Source of the DNA: Larsenimonas rhizosphaerae
Lineage (GTDB): Bacteria; Pseudomonadota; Gammaproteobacteria; Pseudomonadales; Halomonadaceae
Direction: 5' to 3'
Assembly (NCBI RefSeq): GCF_023700005.1
Contig: NZ_JAMLJK010000003.1
Location: 1 to 64,000 of the forward strand
Length of the DNA: 64,000 nucleotides
The position numbers were made by a program, and so were the translations under genes. The notes below the pieces were generated by a model. That model was not told the DNA's origin. It made no database searches and was given only the letters and a program-made list of their open reading frames with translations. Below, piece after piece: positions 1 to 7,563 of this stretch (positions are counted from its first letter, which is position 1; the number at the start of each line of letters is the position of its first letter).

Positions 1-75
1 ACTCGGAAGTGAAACAGCTTAGCGCCGATGGTAGTGTGGAGCTTCTCCATGCGAGAGTAGGTCATCGTCAGGCAT
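1..75 (+). rRNA. rrf: 5S ribosomal RNA, 3' part
   Basis: The first 75 bases match the 3' two thirds of bacterial 5S rRNA: the GAAGTGAAAC segment, the AGCGCCGATGGTAGTGTGG block, and the CATGCGAGAGTAGG segment before the GGCAT end. The 5' part lies outside the window. A terminator hairpin follows directly, so this is the end of an rRNA operon read on the plus strand. The exact 3' end is estimated from family knowledge. Confidence 0.93.
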
Positions 76-82
76 CTATACC

Positions 83-117
83 AAAGCCCCCGGTCACATG
101 ACCAGGGGCTTTTTTTT
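83..117 (+). terminator. Rho-independent terminator of the rRNA operon
   Basis: AGCCCC at 85-90 pairs with GGGGCT at 105-110, and GGTC at 92-95 pairs with GACC at 100-103 over an ACAT loop. A run of eight T follows. It sits ten bases after the 5S 3' end. Confidence 0.88.
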
Positions 118-382
118 ATGGCTAAAAAAACAGCGGCGTCGGCCGCCCGGCTGTGTGAAAAAAGCTGTGCAGGGCAAGGGCTTTGTTTGGACAAGGCACA
201 GAGGCAGTGCAGCGGGCTCTGGATTGATGAAGGTTGAATAAAGAGCCCCGTTAGCCTTGGTATTTATCCCCTGTAGCTAGACCTTGGTCGTGCGGCTAAA
301 GCGCTATGGTCGGCTAGATCCATCCGTGTTGAAATAATGCCCAACGTGTGAGGCTCATCATGGCTTCAAACGTATTGATGGG
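118..382. other. Intergenic stretch after the rRNA operon, no gene recognised
   Basis: I see no convincing coding frame here. It holds a 7-bp inverted repeat (GGGCTCT 214-220 with AGAGCCC 242-248) and a 17-base string at 280-296 that recurs at 59566-59582. It ends in a strong terminator at 383-413 that has no annotated gene in front of it. A short untranslated transcript is possible, but I found no good promoter. Confidence 0.4.
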
Positions 383-413
383 AACCTCGGTACTTTGTAC
401 TGAGGTTTTTTTT
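383..413 (+). terminator. Orphan rho-independent terminator
   Basis: AACCTCGGTAC at 383-393 pairs with GTACTGAGGTT at 397-407 (one G-U pair) over a TTT loop, followed by eight T. The nearest upstream plus-strand gene is the 5S rRNA, which already has its own terminator. This is therefore either a second rRNA terminator or the end of an unannotated small RNA. Confidence 0.8.
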
Positions 414-504
414 GTTTTCGTTATGTAGCGTTAGTGGTAGTGTGCACAAGGCACGCGCTCGATAATGAGCAAGGACGCATCCATATTTACGCAAGGAAAA
501 TGCT

Positions 505-711
505 ATGAAAAAGCTGCTGAGTTTTGTATGTGTGATGATGGTTGCCACGGTAATGGCAGGCTGTGAAAAAGAAGGTCCGGCAGAGCAGGCCGGTGAAAAG
601 ATTGATAACGCCGCTGAGCATACGCAGGAAAAAGCATCTGATGCTGGCGACGCAATGCAGGATCAGGCTGAAGAGCTGGGTGACAAGGCTGAAGAAGCCA
701 CCGATCACTGA
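505..711 (+). CDS. Small putative lipoprotein
   Basis: A 68-residue protein with a lysine-rich start, a hydrophobic stretch and a lipobox-like VMAGC with Cys20, so export and lipidation are likely. The mature part is very acidic and rich in Ala, Glu, Asp and Lys, with repeats of the AGEKIDNAAE / AEELGDKAEEA kind. This suggests an amphipathic helix like those of small entericidin- or YgdI-type lipoproteins. AAGGAAA about eight bases before the ATG is the ribosome site. It has its own terminator and appears monocistronic. No specific function can be given. Confidence 0.75.
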   Translation: MKKLLSFVCVMMVATVMAGCEKEGPAEQAGEKIDNAAEHTQEKASDAGDAMQDQAEELGDKAEEATDH

Positions 712-730
712 TTGGTCGCGCTTTGGCAGA

Positions 731-764
731 AAAAGGGTCGGCAATATGCCGACCCTTTTCTTTT
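731..764 (+). terminator. Terminator of the small lipoprotein gene
   Basis: AAAAGGGTCGGCA pairs with TGCCGACCCTTTT across a short AT-rich loop and runs into a T-rich tail. It begins 19 bases after the stop codon. Confidence 0.85.
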
Positions 765-807
765 AGTGAGTGCCATGGAGAAATGGCTTTCGCAAACAGT
801 AGACATG

Positions 808-835
808 AAAAAGGCCAGCTTCCGCTGGCCTTTTC
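808..835 (-). terminator. Terminator of the Tim44-like gene
   Basis: AAAAAGGCCAGC and GCTGGCCTTTTC form a stem over a TTCC loop. Runs of A and T flank both sides, so it can work in either direction. It lies 17 bases past the stop of the minus-strand Tim44-like gene. Confidence 0.75.
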
Positions 836-851
836 TGTATCGAAGCAGTGC

Positions 852-1667
852 TCAGGTCGCGTTCTGCTCAATACCCTGAATGTACCAGGGCGCCCCATCC
901 TTGATTTGGCGCGTCAGGTGCCATGTTTCATTGAACTCACTTTCCTTGCCTTCTTCACGGATAATCCCGTGGAACAGTACAGTCGCTTCAGCCTGCTGAT
1001 CAAACTCGTTGATGCTGCCCAGCTCGACAAACAGCTTGACCACTTCGGTTTCGTTGTTAACAGGCTGCTCGGCACGTTCCTTGCGAAGCATGTTGTAGAG
1101 TTCAGGCGTTACATATTCCTGAATTTCCGGTAGATCATTCTTGTCCCATGCGCGCTGCAGAGCATTGAAGTGCTCCTTGGCGCCCTGCAGGAACTGCTCT
1201 TTGTTAAACCATGCAGGAGTACCTGAGCGTGATGCTGTGCCACCACTTCCGGCAACAGGGGCTTCGGGCTGGGCCTGACGGCTTTGCCACGGTTGTTCCT
1301 GCTGGCCATGACCGGCCATGGCCGGTCGCCTGCGGCGCAGGAACTTGAAGGCGATGAATGCTACCAGCGCGATCAGCAGCATGTCTGTCATCCGGATGCC
1401 GTCAAAAGCGCCACCGAAGAACATTGATGCCAGAAGGCCGCCTGCCAGCATGCCGGCAAACGGGCCTGCAAAGCGTGAAAGCCGGCTGTTTGGTGCAGTG
1501 GCCTGACGAGGTGGTGTGGTGGCGCGGTTGGTTGAGGTTGCAGATTGTGATGAGCGCGAATAGGAGCCAAAGCTCTTTCCGCCGCCCATCCGCTTGGCTT
1601 CGGCATGATCTACCGCGACGCCAAACGTCATCAGGGCCACCATGAAGGTGATAAGAAGGTGCCTCAT
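852..1667 (-). CDS. Tim44-like domain protein
   Basis: 271 residues. A cleavable signal-like N terminus ending around HAEAKRMGGG is followed by a Gly/Ser/Thr-rich linker with KSFGSYSRS. Next come hydrophobic segments (FAGMLAGGLLASMFFGG and MLLIALVAFIAFKFL) and a C-terminal Tim44-like domain of about 130 residues with the conserved QFLQGAKEHFNALQ start. Bacterial members are membrane-anchored proteins of unknown role. The start is the ATG at 1667, preceded by GGGAG; a longer frame to 1757 has no signal peptide and would overlap yaaA. It lies 62 bases behind yaaA on the same strand and is probably co-transcribed. Confidence 0.85.
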   Translation of the reverse strand: MRHLLITFMVALMTFGVAVDHAEAKRMGGGKSFGSYSRSSQSATSTNRATTPPRQATAPNSRLSRFAGPFAGMLAGGLLASMFFGGAFDGIRMTDMLLIALVAFIAFKFLRRRRPAMAGHGQQEQPWQSRQAQPEAPVAGSGGTASRSGTPAWFNKEQFLQGAKEHFNALQRAWDKNDLPEIQEYVTPELYNMLRKERAEQPVNNETEVVKLFVELGSINEFDQQAEATVLFHGIIREEGKESEFNETWHLTRQIKDGAPWYIQGIEQNAT

Positions 1668-1729
1668 GAAAGAACTCCCAGGTTGGTCAATATGAAGGTG
1701 TGGTTGTGGTGGTCGGGGGCCCGCTTTTT

Positions 1730-2503
1730 TCAGGGGGCTTCTCGGGTAAAGACCCACTGTTCTTTATCGCTCATGGCCTGATTGAAGCTGTAGCCATCCT
1801 CATTGAAGGATTTGAGCGCTTCAGGGTCATCAAGACGCTGGCGTATCATCCAGTTGCTCATCAGGCCACGTGCCTTCTTGGCGTAAAAGCTGATGATTTT
1901 GTATTGGCCATTTTTGGCATCCTTGAACACAGGGGTAATGATCTCTGGTCCGAATGCCTTTTTGTCCACCGCCTTGAAATACTCATTCGAGGCCAGGTTT
2001 ACAAGGGTGGCTGAGCCACTTTCTTCTACGGCGTTCTGCAGGGCAGTGGTAATGTCATTGCGCCAATAGCTATAGAGGTCCTGGCCGCGGCTGTTGGCCA
2101 GTCTTGTGCCCATCTCAAGCCGGTATGGCTGGATCAGATCAAATGGCCTTAAAACGCCGTACAGGCCCGATAGAATGCGCAAATGCTGTTGGGCCCACTC
2201 ATTGTCCTGTTCCTGCCAGCGCTCTGCTTCCAGCCCCTGATAAACGTCTCCCTGAAAGGCCAGCACTGCCGGCTTCGCATTTTCGGGAGTGAAAGGCGTA
2301 TGCCATTCGGCATTACGGGCTGTATTCAGGCCGGCCAGCTTGTCACTGAGCTTCATCAGGTCTGCCAATTGATGAGGTGAATAAGTCCTCAATACATCGA
2401 TCAGTTCCCGACTGTGGGACAGAAAGTCGGGCTGACTATGCAGCCGGGTGGATGGTGGCGTCTCAAAGTCGAGCGTTTTAGCCGGCGAAATCACGCTCAG
2501 CAT
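1730..2503 (-). CDS. yaaA: Peroxide stress protein YaaA (DUF328/UPF0246)
   Basis: 257 residues with the family start [14 protein letters not shown], the central [26 protein letters not shown] block and the C-terminal [10 protein letters not shown] block. E. coli YaaA limits Fenton damage by lowering free intracellular iron under peroxide stress. The ATG at 2503 is chosen because GAGG sits eight bases before it and it matches the family N terminus; the GTG at 2512 would overlap that ribosome site. It is upstream of the Tim44-like gene on the same strand. Confidence 0.93.
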   Translation of the reverse strand: MLSVISPAKTLDFETPPSTRLHSQPDFLSHSRELIDVLRTYSPHQLADLMKLSDKLAGLNTARNAEWHTPFTPENAKPAVLAFQGDVYQGLEAERWQEQDNEWAQQHLRILSGLYGVLRPFDLIQPYRLEMGTRLANSRGQDLYSYWRNDITTALQNAVEESGSATLVNLASNEYFKAVDKKAFGPEIITPVFKDAKNGQYKIISFYAKKARGLMSNWMIRQRLDDPEALKSFNEDGYSFNQAMSDKEQWVFTREAP

Positions 2504-2625
2504 GGGTAGCACCTCTGTGTTCCGGTGTTAGGTTCATAGTATATCACCTGGCCGATATACAGAGGTGAGCTACAGATTGCTTTAAGCTATACGGGCCTGA
2601 GGCAGGCCTTATTGGCCTACCTCGT

Positions 2626-2649
2626 CATGCTCATGCTCATGCTCATGCT
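2626..2649. repeat. Tandem hexanucleotide repeat, four copies
   Basis: CATGCT is repeated four times without error, ending exactly at the last base of the tas stop codon (TAA on the minus strand at 2651-2649). Copy-number change would alter only the 3' untranslated end of tas. Confidence 0.85.
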
Positions 2650-3686
2650 TAGGGGCTGGGGTTGGGCAGGCGGTGATGAACACCTTCAAGTGCTTCGATG
2701 ACCTCATCGCCCAGCGTCAGTGAGGCACTTCCGATGTTGCTGTCAAGCTGCGCCATCGTGGTCGCGCCGATAATGTTGCTGGTCACGAAGGGGCGTGAGT
2801 TGACAAAGGCCAGAGCCATTTGCGCCGGATCCAGACTGAACCGACGTGCAATGTCCACGTAAGCCCAGGTTGCCTCTTCTGCCAGTGGAGAGGTATAGCG
2901 CTGAAAGCGTTCAAACAGGCTCAAGCGGGCGCCTTCGGGTTTTACGCCGCCCAGGTACTTGCCTGACAGTACGCCAAAGGCGAGTGGCGAGTAAGCCAGT
3001 AGCCCTACGTTTTCGCGGTGGCTGACCTCCGCCAGACCGATTTCATAGCTGCGATTCAGCAGGTTGTAAGGATTTTGAATGCTGACCATCCGCGGCAGAT
3101 TCAGCTTGTCGGCCAGGTGCAGAAATGTCATGGCACCCCAGGCTGTTTCGTTGGACAGCCCTACCGTACGGACCTTGCCGGCATCAACCAATTCCTTCAG
3201 GGCGCTCAGTGTTTCCTCGATCGGAGTGGCATCACTGTCATCGACGGGCACATACCCGAGCTTGCCAAAATAATTGGATTGTCTGTCCGGCCAGTGAAGC
3301 TGGTAAAGGTCCAGGTAGTCCGTGCCAAGGCGTGTCAGGCTGGCATCCACCGCCTCGTGGATGTGTTGACGTGACAGTTTCGGACCGCCTCGTAGATGAG
3401 TCATGTCGCGGCCGGCACCGGCGACCTTGCTGGCAAGGATAATGTCGTCCCGTCTACCGCGCTGCCTGAGCCAGCTACCTATGAACTCTTCTGTCCGGCC
3501 CTGGGTTTCTGCCCGGGGAGGGACAGGGTACATTTCTGCCGTGTCGATGAAATTGATGCCGGCATCCAGTGCCCTGTCGAGCTGCTCGTGCGCCTGGGAT
3601 TCCGAGTTCTGTTCACCAAAGGTCATGGTGCCCAGAGACAGAACACTGACATCAATACCGCTATTGCCAAGGGGGCGTCTTTCCAT
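2649..3686 (-). CDS. tas: NADP(H)-dependent aldo-keto reductase, Tas type
   Basis: 345 residues. The N terminus RPLGNSGIDVSVLSLGTMTFGE, the active-site segment NFIDTAEMYPVPPRAETQG and the long insert with NYFGKLGYVPVDDS are typical of E. coli Tas, a TIM-barrel aldo-keto reductase. Asp and Tyr of the catalytic tetrad are in FIDTAEMYP, and His in LYQLHWPDR. The physiological substrate is not known; E. coli tas was found as a suppressor of tyrosine auxotrophy. It stands alone on the minus strand. Confidence 0.9.
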   Translation of the reverse strand: MERRPLGNSGIDVSVLSLGTMTFGEQNSESQAHEQLDRALDAGINFIDTAEMYPVPPRAETQGRTEEFIGSWLRQRGRRDDIILASKVAGAGRDMTHLRGGPKLSRQHIHEAVDASLTRLGTDYLDLYQLHWPDRQSNYFGKLGYVPVDDSDATPIEETLSALKELVDAGKVRTVGLSNETAWGAMTFLHLADKLNLPRMVSIQNPYNLLNRSYEIGLAEVSHRENVGLLAYSPLAFGVLSGKYLGGVKPEGARLSLFERFQRYTSPLAEEATWAYVDIARRFSLDPAQMALAFVNSRPFVTSNIIGATTMAQLDSNIGSASLTLGDEVIEALEGVHHRLPNPSP

Positions 3687-3734
3687 GAGAAAACCGTTCC
3701 GGTGCTGGGAAGTGAGCCTTCATGGTAGACAGGT

Positions 3735-3910
3735 CGCTAAAAAGCAGCAATGGAGGGTTGAGTCGCAGGGGTTCCAGGCGTATATTGCCGGCCCTGCCCG
3801 TCGACAGGCGGCCAGTAAGCGTGATGATACGGTGGCACGGCACAGAGAGGTGCTGTTTGCGCGTATTGTGAAATCGGTTTGATGGACGCCCTGCGTCAGT
3901 GATGACAAGG
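3735..3910 (-). pseudogene. Possible relic of an Ogt/MGMT DNA methyltransferase, C-terminal part
   Basis: Read on the minus strand from about 3910, the frame gives GRPSNRF..., then VPCHRIITLTGRLSTGRAG and RLEPLRLNPPLLL. This lines up with the active-site region of O6-alkylguanine-DNA alkyltransferases (VPCHRVI...G...GYAGG...RK..LL). The catalytic Cys in PCHR is kept, but the GYxxG arm has become TGRAG. The N-terminal 100 or so residues of the family are absent, and a stop codon lies upstream near 3935. No ribosome site or start fits. I treat it as a decayed fragment. The similarity is by eye and could be chance. Confidence 0.35.
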
Positions 3911-3951
3911 GACGTTGAATACTTTGATTATCGTTTCAAAGGTGAGTCGCC

Positions 3952-4476
3952 ATGTTGCAGGCTGCTTCACTCGTTACGCGACTGGAATATCGGTTGGCTG
4001 AACGTTTACTTTATACCTGTAAAAGCAAGAATACCCTTCGCTGGCATCGTTTGAGCATGCGTCTTTTCAAGCGCTGTGCCGATGCCGGTCATGTAAATGC
4101 CCAGTCCATGTACGGGCTGTTGCTGTTTCGTTGTGGAGCCTCTTCTCAGGAAAAGGCGCGTGGCGCTCGTTTCGTGATCATGGCGGCCGAGGCCGGTGAC
4201 ATCGAGGCACAGTATCATGCTGCCCGGATCTTCGAATTCGGTTGCGCGCAGTATGCGCAGCGTGATTCGCGTGCCGTGACCTGGTTTGCGCGAGCAGCAG
4301 AAGCCGGTCACGAGGAAGCGGCTGTTCGCCTGGCTCGTGCATATACATGTGGTGAGCTGGGCCTTCAGATTGATCCGGCTCGTGCCGATTACTGGGAGAG
4401 CAGGGTTGTAACGACCTCTGACGTGCCAGCATTTGCGGCACGTAATGCGCCTGCCATGGCAGTATCGATACATTAG
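3952..4476 (+). CDS. Sel1-repeat protein
   Basis: 174 residues with at least three Sel1-like helical repeats: FKRCADAGHVNAQSMYGLLL, FVIMAAEAGDIEAQYHAARI and WFARAAEAGHEEAAVRLARA. These TPR-like alpha-alpha repeats usually mediate protein contacts. There is no signal peptide. AAGGTGAG precedes the ATG at a normal distance. No functional partner is evident; an exonuclease gene follows on the same strand after a strong hairpin. Confidence 0.8.
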   Translation: MLQAASLVTRLEYRLAERLLYTCKSKNTLRWHRLSMRLFKRCADAGHVNAQSMYGLLLFRCGASSQEKARGARFVIMAAEAGDIEAQYHAARIFEFGCAQYAQRDSRAVTWFARAAEAGHEEAAVRLARAYTCGELGLQIDPARADYWESRVVTTSDVPAFAARNAPAMAVSIH

Positions 4477-4514
4477 TTCATTCGCCGTCAGGGAACTAAG
4501 CTGCCAGGCTTGAT

Positions 4515-4545
4515 ACAAGGGACACAACGTGTCCCTTGTGCTTTC
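4515..4545 (+). terminator. Perfect 11-bp hairpin between the Sel1 and exonuclease genes
   Basis: ACAAGGGACAC at 4515-4525 pairs perfectly with GTGTCCCTTGT at 4529-4539 over an AAC loop. The tail GCTTTCT is only weakly T-rich. It probably terminates the Sel1 transcript, but it lies just 30 bases before the next start codon, so it could also act as a 5' structure for the exonuclease gene. Confidence 0.6.
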
Positions 4546-4568
4546 TGAAAAGGGTGGGTAACCACGAG

Positions 4569-5057
4569 ATGCTGCCTGTCATTCTGGACGTTGAAGCTTC
4601 CGGGTTCGGTCGAGGAAGCTACCCTATCGAAGTTGGCCTTGCCCGTGCTGACGGTACTACCTGTGCCCTGTTGATTCAGCCCTGCGAAGAATGGGTGCAC
4701 TGGGATCCCAAGGCAGAATTACTGCATGGCATCTCCCGGGCACGTCTGGCTCGAGAGGGGTACCCCGTGCGTGATGTCGCCCGCTGGCTTAATGATGAGC
4801 TGAAGGATGTACAAATTGCCTATAGTGACAGCTGGGGCTTTGACAATACCTGGCTGTCACTGATGTTTCACCATGCCGGGATGCTGCCGGGGTTCAGGCT
4901 TGAGAGCCTGCGGCGGCTCCTTGATGAAGCTCAGCTCAATCGATGGTCTGACGTCAAGGAAGAGGTATTGTGTGATGCGAGCATCCGTCGGCATCGCGCC
5001 GGTGAGGATGCTCGCCTGCTTCAATTAACGTATCTGCGGTCCAGCCAGACCGATTAA
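4569..5057 (+). CDS. DEDDh-family 3'-5' exonuclease
   Basis: 162 residues. Exo I is LDVEASGFG with the Asp/Glu pair near residues 6-8. Exo II lies around YSDSWGFDNTW. Exo III is HRAGEDARLL with the His and Asp of the DEDDh type. The protein is much shorter than DnaQ or ribonuclease T and has no other domain, so its substrate (DNA, RNA or oligonucleotides) cannot be told. The ATG at 4569 gives the family start MLPVILDVE; an upstream TTG at 4536 lies inside a hairpin. Its stop overlaps that of the convergent quinone reductase gene. Confidence 0.8.
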   Translation: MLPVILDVEASGFGRGSYPIEVGLARADGTTCALLIQPCEEWVHWDPKAELLHGISRARLAREGYPVRDVARWLNDELKDVQIAYSDSWGFDNTWLSLMFHHAGMLPGFRLESLRRLLDEAQLNRWSDVKEEVLCDASIRRHRAGEDARLLQLTYLRSSQTD

Positions 5058-6025
5058 GTGTCCGCTATTTCCAGCAACAACTTGCCCATGCCGCTATTAC
5101 CTTCCATGTAGTCCATGGCCTCATTGGCCTGTTCGACCGGCCAGCTGCCATCAATCACGGGCGCTATCTTCCCCGAACCAAGCAGTGGCCAGACCTGCTC
5201 GTACAGCTCACGCATGATGTTGCCTTTCTGCTCGGGAGAGCGAGAGCGCAGGGCAGAGCCGATAATGCGCTGGCGCTTCATCAGCATGGTGCCCAGGTTG
5301 AGGGTCTCTTCCATGCCCCCCATGACGCCGATCATGACCAGACGCCCGTCGGTCTTCAGTACCTTCTGATTCTGGGGCAGGTAGTCACCACCTACGGGGT
5401 CAAGAATGACATCCGCACCGCCCCAGGCGTTGACGGCATCAACGAAGCTGCCGTTGTGACGATTGAAGCCATCATCGGCGCCAAGAGCACGGCATCGTTC
5501 GATCTTGTCATCACTGCCTGCCGTGACAAATACGGGATTGCCGAACGCCTTGCAGAGCTGGATGGCCGTTGTGCCTACGCTACTGGCTCCAGCATGCAAT
5601 ACCACGCGCTCACCCTGTTGCAGCCCGGCTTCCATGAATAGATTGAGCCACGCCGTGGCAAAGACTTCGGGAAGCGCAGCGGCGTCCTTGAGGGTGAATG
5701 CCTCAGGCAGCGGCAATACCTGAAGCTCATGTGTTATTACCTGCTCGGCGTAACCGCCGCCGGTCAGCAGTGCACAGACACGGTCCCCGATCTTGGCGCG
5801 GGTAACTCCGGAGCCGATGGCGGCAATGGTGCCACTGACCTCAAGTCCGGGCGTTTCCGATGCGCCGGGCGGTGGGGGGTAGTTTCCCTGACGCTGAAGG
5901 CTGTCTGCCCGGTTCATTCCCGCCCAGGCGACATTGATGCGAACTTCAAACTCGCCTGGTTCGGCAATTTTGGCGCCCTTGCGCCAGCTGAGGGTATGAT
6001 CATCTTCGATATGGATGGCGTACAT
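5054..6025 (-). CDS. NAD(P)H-quinone oxidoreductase, zinc-independent MDR family
   Basis: 323 residues. An N-terminal GroES-like domain with PPPPGASETPGLEVSG is followed by a Rossmann domain with HAGASSVGTTAIQLCKA, the nucleotide-binding AxxGVG-type loop. The zinc ligands of alcohol dehydrogenases are missing. It resembles the PIG3/QorB group, which reduces quinones with NADPH. The ATG at 6025 is preferred over 6043 because GGAG lies six bases upstream. It is 39 bases behind the LOG gene and probably the last gene of a five-gene minus-strand run. The stop codons of this gene and the convergent exonuclease share a TTAA. Confidence 0.88.
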   Translation of the reverse strand: MYAIHIEDDHTLSWRKGAKIAEPGEFEVRINVAWAGMNRADSLQRQGNYPPPPGASETPGLEVSGTIAAIGSGVTRAKIGDRVCALLTGGGYAEQVITHELQVLPLPEAFTLKDAAALPEVFATAWLNLFMEAGLQQGERVVLHAGASSVGTTAIQLCKAFGNPVFVTAGSDDKIERCRALGADDGFNRHNGSFVDAVNAWGGADVILDPVGGDYLPQNQKVLKTDGRLVMIGVMGGMEETLNLGTMLMKRQRIIGSALRSRSPEQKGNIMRELYEQVWPLLGSGKIAPVIDGSWPVEQANEAMDYMEGNSGMGKLLLEIADT

Positions 6026-6064
6026 GAGACGCTCCTCTTCCATGGGGTGCGTTGTCCGACACTG

Positions 6065-6616
6065 TCAGTGATGATGGTGTGCGGTCAGTAGTTTATCCAG
6101 CAATGCCTCCGGCGTGGGCTCGGCGAGCAACATCCTGTTGGTCGTCGCGTCCAGAAAGCCTGCCTGCGTTGCATTGTTGATAAAGTCCAGCAGGGGCGTA
6201 AAAAAGTCATTGTCGTTGACCAGCCCCAGGGGTTTTCCGTGCAGTTGAAGGTAGCGCCAGGTCCAGGTTTCGAACAGCTCTTCAAGCGTACCGATGCCGC
6301 CAGGCAGGGTCATGAAGCCGTCAGCCAGATCGGCCATGCGGGCCTTGCGCTCATGCATATTGGCGACCCGGTCAAGCCGGGTCAGCCCGGTATGAGCGAC
6401 CTCGCGGGACACAAGATGTTCAGGGATTACTCCGATGACTTCACCACCGGCTTCCAGCGCTGCATCGGCGCAGCGCCCCATCAAACCGGCCCTGCCTCCA
6501 CCGTAAACCAGCCGGCATCCCTGCTCTGCAATGAGTCTGCCGGTACGTTCGGCCAGTGCCGCCCATCGAGCATCCTGGCCATCGCGAGAACCCAGATATA
6601 CGCAGATACTGATCAT
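6065..6616 (-). CDS. LOG-family protein (nucleoside 5'-monophosphate phosphoribohydrolase type)
   Basis: 183 residues with the Rossmann-like start ISICVYLGSRDGQD, the loop VYGGGRAGLMG and the signature LPGGIGTLEELFE. These mark the TIGR00730/LOG family, whose plant members activate cytokinins and whose bacterial members hydrolyse AMP and related nucleotides. A His-rich tail (AHHHH) ends the protein. It lies between DUF501 and the quinone reductase on the same strand with short gaps. Confidence 0.9.
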   Translation of the reverse strand: MISICVYLGSRDGQDARWAALAERTGRLIAEQGCRLVYGGGRAGLMGRCADAALEAGGEVIGVIPEHLVSREVAHTGLTRLDRVANMHERKARMADLADGFMTLPGGIGTLEELFETWTWRYLQLHGKPLGLVNDNDFFTPLLDFINNATQAGFLDATTNRMLLAEPTPEALLDKLLTAHHHH

Positions 6617-6679
6617 GGTGTGCCCCTTGTCGAATAGTGAGCGTTGAAGAGTTCGATAACCTGCGGCTGGCTGCTGAGG

Positions 6680-7201
6680 TTAAACGGACGCCGCAACGTC
6701 CGGATAATGTTCATCGACCCACTGACCAATAACATTATGACCGCAGAGGTGATGCGCATACTGCGTGTGAAGGCAGCGTACCTGCGTCCAGTTGGCGATA
6801 CCGCCTACTCCCCGATGCGTCAGAATGTCTTCAAATCCCCGGCGACGTACTTCATCACGCTGCGATTCTGGCATGAAGGCCCAGCGTTGTCGGACATAAT
6901 CTTCATGGCTTTCCCGGTAACGGGCCATGAAATCCGGGTCATCACGCAGGGCATCTTCCAGTTGCTTGATGACCCCGGCAGCCTCCAGGTGGGATAGCGT
7001 CACCTTGAGCCGGTCACTGCAGAGCCAGTAGAGTGTGGGGAAGGGCTTGTCATCGATCAGGGAGTGCATGCGAAGAACCAGCGGCGTGCCCTTGTGATCT
7101 TCGGCACTGACGGCCTGTATGCCATGGGGGGCACGGCCGAGTTGATGGGCAATGATGTCGAGCTGGCGCGCATCGGGCGCGTGATCTGTCTGAATGATCA
7201 T
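6680..7201 (-). CDS. DUF501 domain protein
   Basis: 173 residues. The block GTPLVLRMHSLIDDKPFPTL followed by YWLCSDRLKVTLSHLEAAG is diagnostic of DUF501, a family of unknown function that in several bacteria sits near exopolyphosphatase or cell-division genes. The true start is the ATG at 7201, which overlaps the TGA of the upstream gene as ATGA, so translation is probably coupled. A much longer frame to 7489 is a shadow over the upstream gene. Confidence 0.85.
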   Translation of the reverse strand: MIIQTDHAPDARQLDIIAHQLGRAPHGIQAVSAEDHKGTPLVLRMHSLIDDKPFPTLYWLCSDRLKVTLSHLEAAGVIKQLEDALRDDPDFMARYRESHEDYVRQRWAFMPESQRDEVRRRGFEDILTHRGVGGIANWTQVRCLHTQYAHHLCGHNVIGQWVDEHYPDVAASV

Positions 7202-7512
7202 GAATGGGACGTGTCGTCTTCTATGATGAACTTGGGAGAGCGTGAGACGGCTCTGAAAAAGGCCTGATTGAGCTGCATGGGGCTGGGCGAATAATCGCGG
7301 TGTTCCCGGCACCAGCTGCGTGCCCGATGGATCAGCGAATCGTACAGCCGATTGAACGGTACTTCCTGATCGAGGCTTTGTGCCACAGGCAGGCGGATGT
7401 GCGGAAAATCGGCAAACCGCTCCATGAAATAGCCCTGAAGGTCGGCCTCGATACGTCGGTGTCGGTCGATATCCTGCGGATACAGCCAAAGATCGTACTG
7501 CCCTGGCGCCAT
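7198..7512 (-). CDS. Hypothetical protein, coupled to DUF501
   Basis: 104 residues, starting MAPGQYDLWLYPQDIDRHRR, with several charged and aromatic residues and no membrane segment or signal peptide. I do not recognise the family. The start at 7512 has AAGGAG six bases upstream; the earlier ATG at 7533 has none. Its stop overlaps the DUF501 start by four bases, and ybaK lies 51 bases upstream on the same strand. The tight coupling supports a real gene functionally tied to DUF501. Confidence 0.7.
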   Translation of the reverse strand: MAPGQYDLWLYPQDIDRHRRIEADLQGYFMERFADFPHIRLPVAQSLDQEVPFNRLYDSLIHRARSWCREHRDYSPSPMQLNQAFFRAVSRSPKFIIEDDTSHS

Positions 7513-7563
7513 GTCATGCTCCTTCGGGTGCATTCTATCATGATAGCGGATACAGGCGGCCTG

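Noticed and set aside
2626-2649. Tandem CATGCT copies as a CRISPR or phase-variable coding tract
   Set aside because: There are no spacers, and the tract lies outside the coding sequence.
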